Assembly: GCA_020881835.1 (NCBI GenBank)
Contig: CP052876.1
Span: forward strand, 1,798,001-1,862,000
Direction: 5' to 3'
DNA length: 64,000 bases
Source: Kineosporiaceae bacterium SCSIO 59966
GTDB taxonomy: Bacteria; Actinomycetota; Actinomycetes; Actinomycetales; SCSIO-59966
Shown here: positions 52,922-62,637 of the stretch, piece after piece
Layout: each line of letters opens with the position of its first letter
Numbering within the stretch: the stretch's first letter is position 1
The notes under the pieces: generated by a model
What the model saw: the letters and a program-made list of their open reading frames with translations, nothing else
What the model was told of the DNA's origin: nothing
Databases searched by the model: none
Program-made: the position numbers and the translations under genes

Positions 52922-54502
52922 CTACGGCCGGGCCGTCTCCAGGGTGTAGGAGCCCGAGCCGGAGTAGGAGTACACCTCCCAGTAGTACGAGCCGGCGGTG
53001 CCCGAGTAGCTGATCGTCTCCGTCGACGTGACCGACTCGCTACGGGCGACGACCACCCAGCGCGACCCGTTCCACTTGTACAGGTACAGGTCGAAGTCGG
53101 CGCTGGACGGGCCGGTGAGGCAGCCGACGTGGGTGCCGGAAGTCCCCGAGGAGTAGTAGGTGCCGTTCGGCTGGATGTCGTAGTCACCCCTGCCGGACAG
53201 CGTGCCGGTGTAGGTGGCCGTGGTGGCGTCGCACCCGGACGGTGCGGGCGTGCCGCCGCCGCCCCCGGACCCGGTCAGCGGCGAGTACACCAGCCGGTTC
53301 GGCGAGCCGGAACCGATCCCGGTGAGCACCCCCGTCGTGGCGGTGCTGGTGATCGCGTCGGTCACGGTGGCGGGGCTCGCGCCGGTGCTGCCCTGCAGGT
53401 AGAGGGCGGCCACGCCGGCGACGTGCGGGCTGGCCATCGACGTCCCGCTGATGGTGTTCGTCGCGGTGTTCGAGGTGTGCCACGCGGAGGTGATCGAGCT
53501 GCCGGCGGCGAACACGTCGAGACAGCTGCCGTAGTTCGAGAAGCTCGCGCGGGCGTCGCTGCTCGTGGTGGCGCCCACGGTCACCGCGTTCGGCACCCGG
53601 GCCGGGGAGCTGTTGCAGGCGTTCTGGTTGTCGTTGCCGGCGGCGACCACGTACGTGACGCCGGCCGAGATCGACCGGTTGACGGCGTCGTCCAGTGCGG
53701 TCGACGCACCGCCGCCGAGGCTCATGTTCGCCACCGACGGGCCGGACCGGTTCGCCGTGACCCAGTCGACGCCGGCGATGACACCGGAGTTCGTGCCGCT
53801 GCCCTGGCAGTCCAGCACCCGGACGGGGACGATCGTGACGCCCTTGGCCACGCCGTAGGTCGAGCCCCCGACGGTGCCGGCCACGTGCGTGCCGTGCCCG
53901 TTGCAGTCGTCGGTGCCCCGGCCGTCGTTGACGGCGCTGTAGCCGGAGGTCACCCGGCCGCCGAAGTCCGTGTGCCCGGCGCGCACACCGGTGTCGATGA
54001 CGTACGCCTTCACGCCGGCGCCGGTCGGCGTGTACGTGTACGTGCCGTTGAGCGGCAGGTTGCGCTGGTCGATCCGGTCCAGGCCCCAGGTGGCGTCGTT
54101 CTGCGTCGTGCTGGCCTGCACGACCTGGTCCACCTCGACGTAGGCCACCTGCGGGTCGTCCTGCACCCTGGCGAGCTGGGCGGGGGTCATCCGCGCCGCG
54201 TACCCCTTGATCGCGGACCGGTACTCGCGCTGCACCGTCGCGCCGTGCCCGCGGGCCCGGTCGGCGGCGGCCCGGACGCCGGAGGGGCTCACGTCGTCGT
54301 CCAGGACGACGATGTACTGGCCGGGGACCGCCCGGGCCGAGGGCGCGGCCTTGACCGGTGCCTGGCGCTGGGACTGGGAGACGCCCGGTGGCTCGTCCGG
54401 CGCCGCCGACTGTGCCGCGGTGGCGGCAGCGACCGGCGCGCCGAGCAGCGCCGCGAGCCCGACGGCGGCGATGACCGCCCGGACCCGCACTGTGCTTCTC
54501 AC
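52922..54502 (-). CDS. Secreted subtilisin-like (S8) serine protease
   Basis: 526 residues. Signal peptide to about residue 30; inhibitor I9 propeptide ([17 protein letters not shown] ... YVEVDQVV, about 60-130); S8 domain with Asp in [15 protein letters not shown], His in [12 protein letters not shown] and Ser in [11 protein letters not shown], of the proteinase K type; a Gly/Pro linker and a C-terminal beta-rich PPC-like domain of ~100 residues. It is exported as a proenzyme. AGGAGG precedes the GTG at 54502. It breaks the usual cinA-clgR neighbourhood, so it is probably an accessory insertion. Confidence 0.93.
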   Translation of the reverse strand: MRSTVRVRAVIAAVGLAALLGAPVAAATAAQSAAPDEPPGVSQSQRQAPVKAAPSARAVPGQYIVVLDDDVSPSGVRAAADRARGHGATVQREYRSAIKGYAARMTPAQLARVQDDPQVAYVEVDQVVQASTTQNDATWGLDRIDQRNLPLNGTYTYTPTGAGVKAYVIDTGVRAGHTDFGGRVTSGYSAVNDGRGTDDCNGHGTHVAGTVGGSTYGVAKGVTIVPVRVLDCQGSGTNSGVIAGVDWVTANRSGPSVANMSLGGGASTALDDAVNRSISAGVTYVVAAGNDNQNACNSSPARVPNAVTVGATTSSDARASFSNYGSCLDVFAAGSSITSAWHTSNTATNTISGTSMASPHVAGVAALYLQGSTGASPATVTDAITSTATTGVLTGIGSGSPNRLVYSPLTGSGGGGGTPAPSGCDATTATYTGTLSGRGDYDIQPNGTYYSSGTSGTHVGCLTGPSSADFDLYLYKWNGSRWVVVARSESVTSTETISYSGTAGSYYWEVYSYSGSGSYTLETARP

Positions 54503-54579
54503 ATGGACCTCCTGGTGGGTGCCGGCCCCCCGGCGGTCCGTCCGCCACCGGCCAGGCGGACGTTAGGAGCAATCCGGAC

Positions 54580-54599
54580 AACTCCACCAGACTGGAGTT
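54580..54599. promoter_or_regulatory. Inverted repeat in the subtilase leader
   Basis: AACTCCA-CCAGAC-TGGAGTT, a perfect 7-bp inverted repeat in an unusually AT-rich stretch (54570-54620) upstream of the protease. A regulator site or leader hairpin is possible; a promoter for the protease is expected near here (CATATAGCAC on the minus strand). Confidence 0.45.
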
Positions 54600-54645
54600 T
54601 CACTCTGTGTAGTGCTATATGCACCCACCGCAACCCCTCGCCGTC

Positions 54646-54709
54646 CGATCTCTGGAGACTTTCCGTGCTCTCGACCGGCGTCGACACCCCGGAAAGTCTC
54701 CAGAGATCG
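54646..54709 (-). terminator. 19-bp perfect inverted repeat after cinA/pncC
   Basis: Arms 54646-54664 (CGATCTCTGGAGACTTTCC) and 54691-54709 pair without mismatch around a 26-base loop that itself holds a smaller TCGACC/GTCGA hairpin. It lies six bases beyond the pncC stop and could end that transcript, although no run of U follows. Confidence 0.6.
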
Positions 54710-54714
54710 CGCCG

Positions 54715-55194
54715 TTACGGGCGGGTGGCGGTGGTGAGGAGGAGCGTGAGGGCGAGGTCGACGGTGGCTGCACGGACGGCGGCACGGTCGCCGGGCAGGT
54801 GCTCGCCGAGCACCTGGGAGGTGCGGTCGGTGGCGACGGCGACGTAGACCGTGCCCGGCGGCCGGCCGTCGGCGGGGTCGGGTCCGGCGACGCCGGTGGT
54901 GGCGACGCCGATGTCGGCGCCGAGCCGCTCCCGCACCCCGCGGGCCATCTGCGTGGCCACCTGCGGGTCGACGGCGCCGGCGCGGCGCAGCAGCCCGGCG
55001 TCCACGCCGAGCAGGGAGGCCTTGAGGTCGCTGGCGTAGGCGACCACCCCGCCGCGCAGCACGTCCGAGGCGCCAGGGACGTCGGCCAGCCGGGCGGCCA
55101 CCAGGCCGGCGGTGAGCGACTCGGCCACCGCGACGGTGAGACCGGCGGCCCGGCAGGCGGCGACGACGTCCGCCGGCTCGGTCACCGCGGTCAC
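54715..55194 (-). CDS. CinA-family nicotinamide-nucleotide amidohydrolase
   Basis: 159 residues, the stand-alone PncC (CinA C-terminal) domain: VAVAESLTAGLVAARLADVPGASDVLRGGVVAYASDLKASLLGV, then ATTGVAGPDPADGRPPGTVYVAVA. It deamidates NMN in NAD salvage. GTG 55194 overlaps the pgsA stop (GTGA). Confidence 0.92.
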   Translation of the reverse strand: MTAVTEPADVVAACRAAGLTVAVAESLTAGLVAARLADVPGASDVLRGGVVAYASDLKASLLGVDAGLLRRAGAVDPQVATQMARGVRERLGADIGVATTGVAGPDPADGRPPGTVYVAVATDRTSQVLGEHLPGDRAAVRAATVDLALTLLLTTATRP

Positions 55195-55832
55195 GTCCCG
55201 CTCTGGCGGCGGGCCTTCTTCCTCGCCGTCCGGGCGCTGTGCCGCCTCAGCTGCAGCGCCGCGTAGACGTACGCCACCCCGGTGGCCACCGTGACCGCGA
55301 CGGCCGCGAGCATCACCCACCACGCCACCGTGGTGGCCCAGGTACCGAACCACTCCTGCAGGGGCAGCAGGTAGAGCCCGATCGCCGTGGCCTGCAGCAC
55401 GGTCTTGATCTTCCCGCCGCTGGAGGCCGGCATCACGCCGTGCCGGATGACCACGAAGCGCAGGGCGGTGATCCCCAGCTCCCGGGCCAGGATCACGACC
55501 GTGACCCACCAGGGCAGCTCACCGAGCACGGACAGCGTGACGAGCGCCGCGCCGATGAGCGCCTTGTCGGCGATGGGGTCGGCCACCTTGCCGAAGTCGG
55601 TGACGAGGTTGCGCCGCCGCGCCAGCTCGCCGTCCACCCGGTCGGTGAGGATCGCGACGGAGAACGCGGCCCAGGCGCCGAGTCGCCACCCCGTCTGGTC
55701 GCCCCCGTCGTACGCGAGCAGCCAGACGAACAGGGGCACCAGCGCGATCCGGACGACGGTCAGGGCGTTCGGCAGGTTCCACGCGCTGGGCGCCGTGGCG
55801 GCGTCCGCGAGGTGGTCGTGGTCGGCGGTCAC
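55191..55832 (-). CDS. pgsA: CDP-diacylglycerol-glycerol-3-phosphate 3-phosphatidyltransferase
   Basis: 213 residues. The CDP-alcohol phosphotransferase signature is seen as [12 protein letters not shown] with [12 protein letters not shown] (four Asp), among five or six membrane segments. It makes phosphatidylglycerol phosphate. GTG 55832 overlaps rimO's stop. Confidence 0.93.
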   Translation of the reverse strand: MTADHDHLADAATAPSAWNLPNALTVVRIALVPLFVWLLAYDGGDQTGWRLGAWAAFSVAILTDRVDGELARRRNLVTDFGKVADPIADKALIGAALVTLSVLGELPWWVTVVILARELGITALRFVVIRHGVMPASSGGKIKTVLQATAIGLYLLPLQEWFGTWATTVAWWVMLAAVAVTVATGVAYVYAALQLRRHSARTARKKARRQSGT

Positions 55833-57259
55833 GCGCCGGCTCCCGGCTCGGCGAGCAGGTCCACGCCCTCGCTGCCGACGACGCGCGCGGTGACGAGGTC
55901 GCCCACCGGCACCGGCCCGGTCAGCCGGGTCACGCCGTCCACGTCGGGTCCCTGGTGCGCCGCCCGGCCGACCGGCTCGCCGTCCTCGACCTCCTCGACG
56001 AGCACCTCGACCAGCGAGCCCACCCGCTCCTCCGCCCGCTGTGCGGTGAGCTCCTCGACCAGCCGGGAGACGTGGTCCACCCGGGCGGCGATCTCGGCCT
56101 CGTCGAGCTTGCCGTCGAGACCGGCGGCCTCCGTGCCCTCCTCGTCGGAGTAGCCGAACACGCCCACGACGTCGAGACGGGCTGCCACCAGGAATCGCTC
56201 GAGCTCGGCGAGGTCCTCCTCGGTCTCCCCCGGGAAGCCGACGATCACGTTCGAGCGCACCCCCGCCTCCGGTGCCCGGCGACGCACGTCGTCCAGCAGA
56301 CCGAGGAACTCCTGCGTGCCGCCGAACCTGCGCATCCGCCGCAGCACCGTCGGCGAGGAGTGCTGGAAGGACAGGTCGAAGTACGGGACGACGCCGGGCA
56401 CGGAGGTCATCGCGTCCAGCAGCCCGGGACGCACCTCGGCGGGCTGCAGGTAGGAGACCCGCACCCGCTCCAGCCCCTCGACGGCGGCGAGCTCGGGCAG
56501 CAGCGCCTCCAGCAGCCGGACGTCGCCGAGGTCCTTGCCGTAGGAGGTCGAGTTCTCGCTGACCAGGTAGACCTCGCGAACCCCCTGACCGGCCAGCCAG
56601 CGCGCCTCGTCGAGGACCTCGGCCGGACGCCGGGACACGAACGCCCCCCGGAACGCCGGGATCGCGCAGAACGAGCACCTCCGGTCGCAGCCGGTGGCGA
56701 GCTTCAGCGGCGCCCACGGCCGCCCGTCCAGCCGGCGCCGGACGACGCGCGGCCCGGACGCGGGTGCGACCCCGTCGGGGAGGTCACCGGTCACCGCCCG
56801 CCCGGCCTGCCGCTCGGCCGGGGCGACCGGCAGCAGCCGCCGCCGGTCCGCAGGGGTGTGGGACGCCGGACGCTCACCGCGCAGGACGGCGGCCAGGTGG
56901 TCGGAGAGCCCGGCGTAGGAGTCGAAGCCGAGGACGGCGTCCGCCTCGGGGAGCGCGTCGGCCAGCTGGGTGCCGTACCGCTCGGCCAGGCACCCGACAG
57001 CGACGACGGCGCGAGTCCGACTCGCGCCGTCGTCCTTGAGCCCGGCGGCCTCGAGCAGCGCGTCGACAGAGTCCTTCTTCGCCTGCTCGACGAAACCGCA
57101 GGTGTTGACCACCACGACGTCCGCGGCGGCGGGGTCCGCCGCGAGGCGCCACCCGGCCTGTGCCAGCCGACCGGCCAGCTCCTCGGAGTCCACCTCGTTG
57201 CGGACGCACCCGAGGGTCACCAGGGCCGCGGAACGAGACGTCTCGGTCGCGGCAGCCAC
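55829..57259 (-). CDS. rimO: Ribosomal protein S12 methylthiotransferase RimO
   Basis: 476 residues. UPF0004 domain ([35 protein letters not shown]), radical-SAM cluster [26 protein letters not shown] domain at the end. It methylthiolates Asp88/89 of S12. The motif AKKDSVDA and position next to pgsA separate it from MiaB. Confidence 0.94.
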   Translation of the reverse strand: MAAATETSRSAALVTLGCVRNEVDSEELAGRLAQAGWRLAADPAAADVVVVNTCGFVEQAKKDSVDALLEAAGLKDDGASRTRAVVAVGCLAERYGTQLADALPEADAVLGFDSYAGLSDHLAAVLRGERPASHTPADRRRLLPVAPAERQAGRAVTGDLPDGVAPASGPRVVRRRLDGRPWAPLKLATGCDRRCSFCAIPAFRGAFVSRRPAEVLDEARWLAGQGVREVYLVSENSTSYGKDLGDVRLLEALLPELAAVEGLERVRVSYLQPAEVRPGLLDAMTSVPGVVPYFDLSFQHSSPTVLRRMRRFGGTQEFLGLLDDVRRRAPEAGVRSNVIVGFPGETEEDLAELERFLVAARLDVVGVFGYSDEEGTEAAGLDGKLDEAEIAARVDHVSRLVEELTAQRAEERVGSLVEVLVEEVEDGEPVGRAAHQGPDVDGVTRLTGPVPVGDLVTARVVGSEGVDLLAEPGAGA

Positions 57260-57325
57260 ACCCCACAGACTACGGCGTCAACTCACCTGCCCGTGCGTCT
57301 GTCAGTTCGTGTGCCAGTTCGTCTG

Positions 57326-57682
57326 TCAGTGCGCCGTCACCTGCCTCACGTGCTCGCTGCGGCTCTCCGGCAGCGCCCACAGCCCCATCACGACGGCGAC
57401 GGCGCCGGTGACCCACGCTGTCCACGACAGCCCGGTCAGGTTGGCGAAGCCCATCACCCAGGGGGAGAGAACGAGCAGCGCACCGAGCGCCACGTGGGTC
57501 CACTCGGACACCACTGCGTCCGGTCGGACGACGGACCAGGCCGCTGCGAGTGCCAGCAAGGCGCCCAGGCCGACCATCGTCCAGGTAGCAGAGGCCTCGG
57601 TCGTCGTCCAGATCGGCGACAACACGGCGTACAGACCGGCCACCAGGGCTACCCAGTCCTGCCACCGACTCTTGAGGTTCAT
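57326..57682 (-). CDS. SPW-repeat membrane protein
   Basis: 118 residues, four membrane segments arranged as two SPW repeats: WQDWVALVAGLYAVLSPIW and WTHVALGALLVLSPWVMG. The family has no known function. GGAG is upstream of ATG 57682. Downstream (57270-57325) are GTCTGTCAGT-type short repeats. Confidence 0.85.
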   Translation of the reverse strand: MNLKSRWQDWVALVAGLYAVLSPIWTTTEASATWTMVGLGALLALAAAWSVVRPDAVVSEWTHVALGALLVLSPWVMGFANLTGLSWTAWVTGAVAVVMGLWALPESRSEHVRQVTAH

Positions 57683-57782
57683 CTCCTGCACCTCCGCGCA
57701 CGACGTCGCGGTCGACGCCTTGTCGACCGGCGTCAACTGGTAGAACACCGAGCGGGGCCTGGGAATGCCCGGTGCTGGCAGG

Positions 57783-58277
57783 ATGACCACCGTGGATCTG
57801 GTGGAGACGCTGCTGCCAGGGGTCGGCATCCGGTACGAGCTCACGACGCGGTCGGGGCTGGTGCTCGGCATCGTCGTCCAGCGGGAGGGCCCGGTCGAGA
57901 TCGTCGTCTACGACGCGAAGGATCCCGACCGGGCCAAGGGCGTCTTCCAGCTCGACCGGGACGAGGCGGAGGCCGTCGCCGACATCCTCGGCGCACCCCG
58001 GCTGACCGAGCGGTTCGCCGACCTGTCCCGCGAGGTCCCGGGACTGCGGTCGGGCCGCTTCGCGATCCGGCCCGGCAGCCCGTTCGTGGACCGCCCGCTG
58101 GGCGACACCCAGGCCCGCACCCGGACGGGTTGCTCGATCGTGGCGATCGTGCGTGGCGCGGACGTCGTCACCTCCCCGGGGCCCGGTGACGTGCTGCGCA
58201 CCGGCGACGTCCTCGTCGTGATCGGATCGGAGCAGGGACTCGAGCAGCTGGGGGCGCTGCTCGCCGGCGACGCCTGA
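57783..58277 (+). CDS. KhtT-like TrkA-C regulatory subunit of a cation:proton antiporter
   Basis: 164 residues. N-terminal regulator part (VDLVETLLPGVGIRYELTTRSG), then a TrkA-C (RCK-C) domain: PLGDTQARTRTGCSIVAIVRGADVVTSPGPGDVLRTGDVLVVIG. It would gate the next gene product, as KhtT does KhtU for K+/H+ exchange, probably through a nucleotide such as c-di-AMP. ATG 57783; ATG 57765 also possible. Confidence 0.85.
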   Translation: MTTVDLVETLLPGVGIRYELTTRSGLVLGIVVQREGPVEIVVYDAKDPDRAKGVFQLDRDEAEAVADILGAPRLTERFADLSREVPGLRSGRFAIRPGSPFVDRPLGDTQARTRTGCSIVAIVRGADVVTSPGPGDVLRTGDVLVVIGSEQGLEQLGALLAGDA

Positions 58278-58278
58278 G

Positions 58279-59424
58279 GTGCCGCCGGTGGGGGACGTCG
58301 CGGCGTTGCTGCTCGAGCTCGGCGGCCTGTTCCTCGGGCTGTCGGTGCTCGGTCTGCTCGCCCGACGGCTGGGGCTGTCCCCGATCCCGTTCGTGCTGCT
58401 GGCCGGCCTCGCCTTCGGCGAGGGCGGGATCGTCCCGCTGGAGTCGGCGGAACCGTTCGTCGAGGTGGCCTCGGAGATCGGGGTGGTGCTGCTCCTGCTC
58501 ACCCTGGGACTGGAGTTCACCGCCACCGAGCTCGTCGCGAGCCTGCGGCGGCACACGCCGTCCGGGCTGGTGGACCTCGCTCTCAACGCCCCGCCGGGGC
58601 TGGTCGCCGGCCTGCTCCTCGGCCTGCCGTGGCAGGGGGCGCTGGCGCTGGCCGGCGTGACGTGGATCTCCTCGTCGGGCATCGTCGCGCGGCTGCTGGG
58701 CGACCTGGGACGCCTGGCGAACCGGGAGACGCCCGCGGTGCTGTCCGTGCTCGTGCTCGAGGACGTCGCGATGGCGCTGTTCCTCCCGCTGCTCGCGGTG
58801 GCGCTGGCCGGTGGCGGGCCGGTGCAGGCCGTCGGCGGCGCCGTCCTGGCGGTCGGCGCCGTGCTCGTCGTGCTCGTTGCGGCGCACCGTCACGGTCACC
58901 GGCTCGGGCGGTTCCTCACCCACACGGACGACGAGCAGGTGCTGCTGCGGCTGTTCGGGCTGACCTTGCTCGTGGCCGGGGTGGCGCAGACGCTGGGGGC
59001 CTCGGCCGCGGTCGGCGCCTTCCTCGTCGGGATCGCGATCCCCGCGTCGATGGCGGACCGGGCCCGGACGCTGCTCTCCCCTCTGCGCGACCTGTTCGCA
59101 GCCACGTTCTTCGTGGCGTTCGGCCTGGCCACCGACCCACGGGCGGTGCTGCCGGTGCTGCCCGTGGTGCTGGCCCTGGCGGCGGTGTCGCTGGTGACCA
59201 AGCTGGCCACCGGCTGGTACGCGGCCCGCCGGGACGGCGTGGGCGCGGCGGGCCGGCTGCGCGCCGGCGCGGCCCTGGTCGCCCGCGGCGAGTTCTCCAT
59301 CGTCATCGCCGGGCTGGCAGTCGCGGCCGGCCTGGACGACGTCGGGCCGGTCGCCACCGGCTACGTGCTGGTGCTCGCGGTCGTCGGCCCAGTGCTCGCT
59401 CGGGTCGTCGACCGCTCGGCCTGA
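58279..59424 (+). CDS. Kef/KhtU-type cation:proton antiporter
   Basis: 381 residues with twelve or so membrane segments (CPA2 family): GLSPIPFVLLAGLAFGEGG at the front, the mid core VTWISSSGIVARLLGDLG, a late VAFGLATDPRAVLP. It has no C-terminal RCK domain; the preceding gene supplies it. The GTG is just after its stop. Likely K+ or Na+ efflux. Confidence 0.88.
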   Translation: MPPVGDVAALLLELGGLFLGLSVLGLLARRLGLSPIPFVLLAGLAFGEGGIVPLESAEPFVEVASEIGVVLLLLTLGLEFTATELVASLRRHTPSGLVDLALNAPPGLVAGLLLGLPWQGALALAGVTWISSSGIVARLLGDLGRLANRETPAVLSVLVLEDVAMALFLPLLAVALAGGGPVQAVGGAVLAVGAVLVVLVAAHRHGHRLGRFLTHTDDEQVLLRLFGLTLLVAGVAQTLGASAAVGAFLVGIAIPASMADRARTLLSPLRDLFAATFFVAFGLATDPRAVLPVLPVVLALAAVSLVTKLATGWYAARRDGVGAAGRLRAGAALVARGEFSIVIAGLAVAAGLDDVGPVATGYVLVLAVVGPVLARVVDRSA

Positions 59425-59461
59425 GCCCTGGACGATCCGACGCGACCACCCCACCCCCCTC

Positions 59462-59753
59462 GGTGATCATGCAATCCCGCCACCCCACCCCCCTCGGTGG
59501 TCATGCAATCCCGCCACCCCACCTGCCGCCGTCCAGCTCGCAGAATGCTGGGTTGGTGGCGCGACACGCCGGCCATGCTGTGCTGAATCCAGCATTCTGC
59601 GAGGAGCGGGGCCCAGGGCAGGGAGCATCAGAGGCTGCCCTGCAGGGTGGCGGGATTGCATGATCACGGCGCGGAGGGGGCCCTGCAGGGTGGCGGGATT
59701 GCATGATCACGGCGCGGAGGGGGCTGTGCAGGGTGGCGGGATTGCATGATCAC
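59462..59753. repeat. A-B-A' intergenic repeat module 4
   Basis: A units at 59462-59484 and 59496-59518 (period 34; the second has TGGTCATG for TGATCATG), B hairpin with perfect 15-bp arms CTCGCAGAATGCTGG (59537-59551) and CCAGCATTCTGCGAG (59589-59603), A' units at 59646, 59689 and 59732 (period 43). It fills the gap between the convergent Kht antiporter and ftsK. B here is oriented opposite to module 1, since the GGCGCGACACGCC half is on the left. Confidence 0.92.
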
Positions 59754-59799
59754 GAGCAGGGGTAGAGCGCGGGGTGGGGCGGAGTGCCGGGCCTCGCTC

Positions 59800-62568
59800 T
59801 CACTCGCGCCCGGTGAGCTCCCAGGCGTCCTCGGCCGGACCGTCGTCCGGGTCGGCGACGTCGACGACGTCGACGGCCTGGTCGTACGCCTGGTCCCCCG
59901 ACGCCGCGGGCGGGGGGTCGTCGCCGCGGATGAACGCCAGGGTCTGCGGCAGGTCGTCAGCCTTGACGAGCACGTCGCGGGCCTTGGAGCCCTCCGAGGG
60001 GCCGACGACGCCGCGGGACTCCAGCAGGTCCATCAGCCGGCCGGCCTTGGCGAACCCGACCCGCAGCTTGCGCTGCAGCATGGACGTCGACCCGAACTGG
60101 GTGGTGACGACGAGCTCGGCGGCCTGCAGGAGCAGGTCGAGGTCGTCGCCGATCTCCTCGTCGACCTGCTTCTTCTCCACGGTGGGGACGACGTCGTCCC
60201 GGTAGCTGGGCTGCAGCTGGGTCTTCACGTGGGCGACGACCTGGTGCACCTCGGACTCGGTGACCCACGCGCCCTGCACGCGCATGGGCTTGCTCGCGCC
60301 CATCGGCAGGAACAGGGCGTCGCCCTGACCGACGAGCTTCTCGGCACCGGGCTGGTCGAGCACGACCCGGGAGTCGGCCAGCGAGGACGTCGCGAACGCC
60401 ATCCGGGAGGGGACGTTCGCCTTGATCAGACCGGTGACGACGTCCACGCTCGGTCGCTGGGTGGCCAGGACGAGGTGGATCCCGGCGGCCCGGGCCAGCT
60501 GGGTGATCCGGACGATCGAGTCCTCCACGTCGCGCGGGGCGACCATCATGAGGTCGGCGAGCTCGTCGACGATGACGAGCAGGTACGGGTACGGCGCCAG
60601 CTTGCGCTCACTGCCGGGCAGTGGCTGGATCTTGCCGGAGCGCACCGCCTTGTTGAAGTCGTCGACGTGCTTGAACCCGAACGTGGCCAGGTCGTCGTAG
60701 CGGACCTCCATCTCACGGACGACCCACTGCAGCGCCTCGGCGGCCTTCTTCGGGCTCGTGATGATCGGCGTGATGAGGTGCGGGATCCCCTCGTAGGCGG
60801 TGAGCTCCACCCGCTTGGGGTCCACGAGCACCATCCGGACCTCGTCGGGGGTGGACCGCATGAGGACCGACACGATCATGGAGTTGACGAAGCTCGACTT
60901 GCCCGCGCCGGTGGCCCCGGCGACGAGCAGGTGCGGCATCTTCGCGAGGTTCGCCACGACGTAGCCGCCCTCGACGTCCTTGCCGACACCGATGACCATC
61001 GGGTGCTCGTTGCGCCGCGCGGCCTGGCTGCGCAGGACGTCGCCGAGGCTGACCGTCTCCCGGTCGGCGTTAGGGATCTCGATGCCGATCGCCGACTTCC
61101 CGGGGATCGGGGACAGGATCCGGACGTCGGCGGAGGCCACCGCGTAGGCGATGTTCCGGCTCAGCGCGGTGACCCGTTCGACCTTGACACCCGTGCCGAG
61201 CTCGACCTCGTAGCGGGTGACGGTCGGGCCGCGGGAGAACCCGGTGACCTGCGCGTCGATGCCGAAGCTGTCGAGGACCTGGGTGAGCGCCTCGACGACC
61301 CGGTCGTTCGCCGCGCTACGGGCCTTGTGCGGGGTGCCGGGGGCGAGGATCTCGTTGGGCGGCAGCGTGTAGGTGACGTCGCCGGCCAGGGCGAGCTGCT
61401 CGACCCGCTGCGGCAGCGGTGTGGTCGGCGGGGTCTCCGCCGCTGCCCGGTCGGACGCCGGGGCAGCGGCCGCGGGCTCACCGGACGCCGGGCCGGTGCC
61501 GGACGCCGGGCCGGTGCCGCCCACGGCCGGGGAAGCAGCCGGGGCCGCCGAGGACGGGCCGGAGCCGGTGCCGCCAGCAGCGGGGCGCTTCTGCCCGGGC
61601 AGCAGTCCCCCGCGGCGGGCGGGGGCGACGTCCGCCGCCTGCTCGAACGCCTCGTCGCCGACCCGGGTGTCGTCGTCCCGGCGCATGCTGCCGACCCGAC
61701 GTCGGGCGCCGCGGCCTCGGCGCAGACCCGGCCGGTCCGGCTCACCGGCCACGGGGCGGGCACCGGCACTGTCCGGCCGACCGTCGGCGTCCGCATCAGC
61801 CGGGCGCCTGGTGAGGCGGTGGTAGAGGCCGGTGAGTCGCTCCGGGATGGCGTGCACCGGGGTGGCGGTGACCACGAGCAGTCCGAAGAAGCCCAGCAGG
61901 AGGAGCAGCGGCACGGTGACCCAGGCGGTCAGCGCGGCGACGAGGGGGCTCGAGGCGAGGTAGCCGATGATGCCGCCGGCCTCGCGCATCGCCTCCGCGC
62001 CGTCCGGGGGGGTGGGCACCCCGGCGGCCACGTGCACGAGCCCAGCGGTGGCGACGGCGAGCGCGGTGAGCCCGATCCCGATCCGGTTGGTGGCCCCGGC
62101 GCGGTCGGGGTGGCGCAGCAGCCGGACGCCGAAGCCCAGCAGCAGCAGCGGGACGACGAGCCCGACCCGGCCGAGCGTGCCGGCGACGACGGCGTGCACG
62201 GCGTCCCCGAACGTGCCGGGCAGGCCCCACCACTCCCGGGCAGCGACGACGATGGCCAGACCGATGAGGGCCAGGCCGATCCCGTCCCGGCGGTGGGCCG
62301 GGTCCAGGTCGCGGGCGCCGTCCCCGATCCGGCGCGCGGTGCCGCCGACGAGGTGGGCGGTGCCCATCCAGGCGCCGCGGACGACGCGCACCGGTAGTGG
62401 CGGGCGCTGCCGCTGGCCGCGGGCCGGGCTGCTGCCGCGGGACCGGGACGCACCGCCGGCGGGTCCACCCCAGCCGGAGCCACCCCGCGCGGGAGCACGG
62501 CCGGGGCTGCGCGCGCCGGAGCCGCGCGGGGAGCCCGACCTGTTCGCGGTGGAGCCACGGGTCGCCAT
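59800..62568 (-). CDS. ftsK: DNA translocase FtsK/SpoIIIE
   Basis: About 922 residues. A basic Gly/Arg/Ser-rich N-terminus, four membrane segments (about 110-265), a Pro/Ala linker and the motor: Walker A GATGAGKSSFVNS, DPKRVELTAYEG and LLVIVDELADLMM, then the gamma winged helix at the end (AAELVVTTQFGSTSMLQRKLRVGFAKAGRLMDLLE). It pumps chromosome ends through the septum, reading KOPS. ATG 62568 chosen over GTG 62595. Confidence 0.95.
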   Translation of the reverse strand: MATRGSTANRSGSPRGSGARSPGRAPARGGSGWGGPAGGASRSRGSSPARGQRQRPPLPVRVVRGAWMGTAHLVGGTARRIGDGARDLDPAHRRDGIGLALIGLAIVVAAREWWGLPGTFGDAVHAVVAGTLGRVGLVVPLLLLGFGVRLLRHPDRAGATNRIGIGLTALAVATAGLVHVAAGVPTPPDGAEAMREAGGIIGYLASSPLVAALTAWVTVPLLLLLGFFGLLVVTATPVHAIPERLTGLYHRLTRRPADADADGRPDSAGARPVAGEPDRPGLRRGRGARRRVGSMRRDDDTRVGDEAFEQAADVAPARRGGLLPGQKRPAAGGTGSGPSSAAPAASPAVGGTGPASGTGPASGEPAAAAPASDRAAAETPPTTPLPQRVEQLALAGDVTYTLPPNEILAPGTPHKARSAANDRVVEALTQVLDSFGIDAQVTGFSRGPTVTRYEVELGTGVKVERVTALSRNIAYAVASADVRILSPIPGKSAIGIEIPNADRETVSLGDVLRSQAARRNEHPMVIGVGKDVEGGYVVANLAKMPHLLVAGATGAGKSSFVNSMIVSVLMRSTPDEVRMVLVDPKRVELTAYEGIPHLITPIITSPKKAAEALQWVVREMEVRYDDLATFGFKHVDDFNKAVRSGKIQPLPGSERKLAPYPYLLVIVDELADLMMVAPRDVEDSIVRITQLARAAGIHLVLATQRPSVDVVTGLIKANVPSRMAFATSSLADSRVVLDQPGAEKLVGQGDALFLPMGASKPMRVQGAWVTESEVHQVVAHVKTQLQPSYRDDVVPTVEKKQVDEEIGDDLDLLLQAAELVVTTQFGSTSMLQRKLRVGFAKAGRLMDLLESRGVVGPSEGSKARDVLVKADDLPQTLAFIRGDDPPPAASGDQAYDQAVDVVDVADPDDGPAEDAWELTGRE

Positions 62569-62637
62569 TGAGACGAGGCTAGTGCGTCGTCCCACCCATC
62601 ACACGCCTCACACGCCGGGTCTGGGAGAGTTCGCGCC

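Noticed and set aside
54580-54599. Terminator for the subtilase region
   Set aside because: It lies upstream of the protease start on its own strand, so leader or operator is more likely.
50222-54847. A 1541-codon open frame on the plus strand
   Set aside because: It is antisense to fba, clgR and the subtilase and overlaps nei in another frame, all well supported; long open shadow frames are expected at this GC content.
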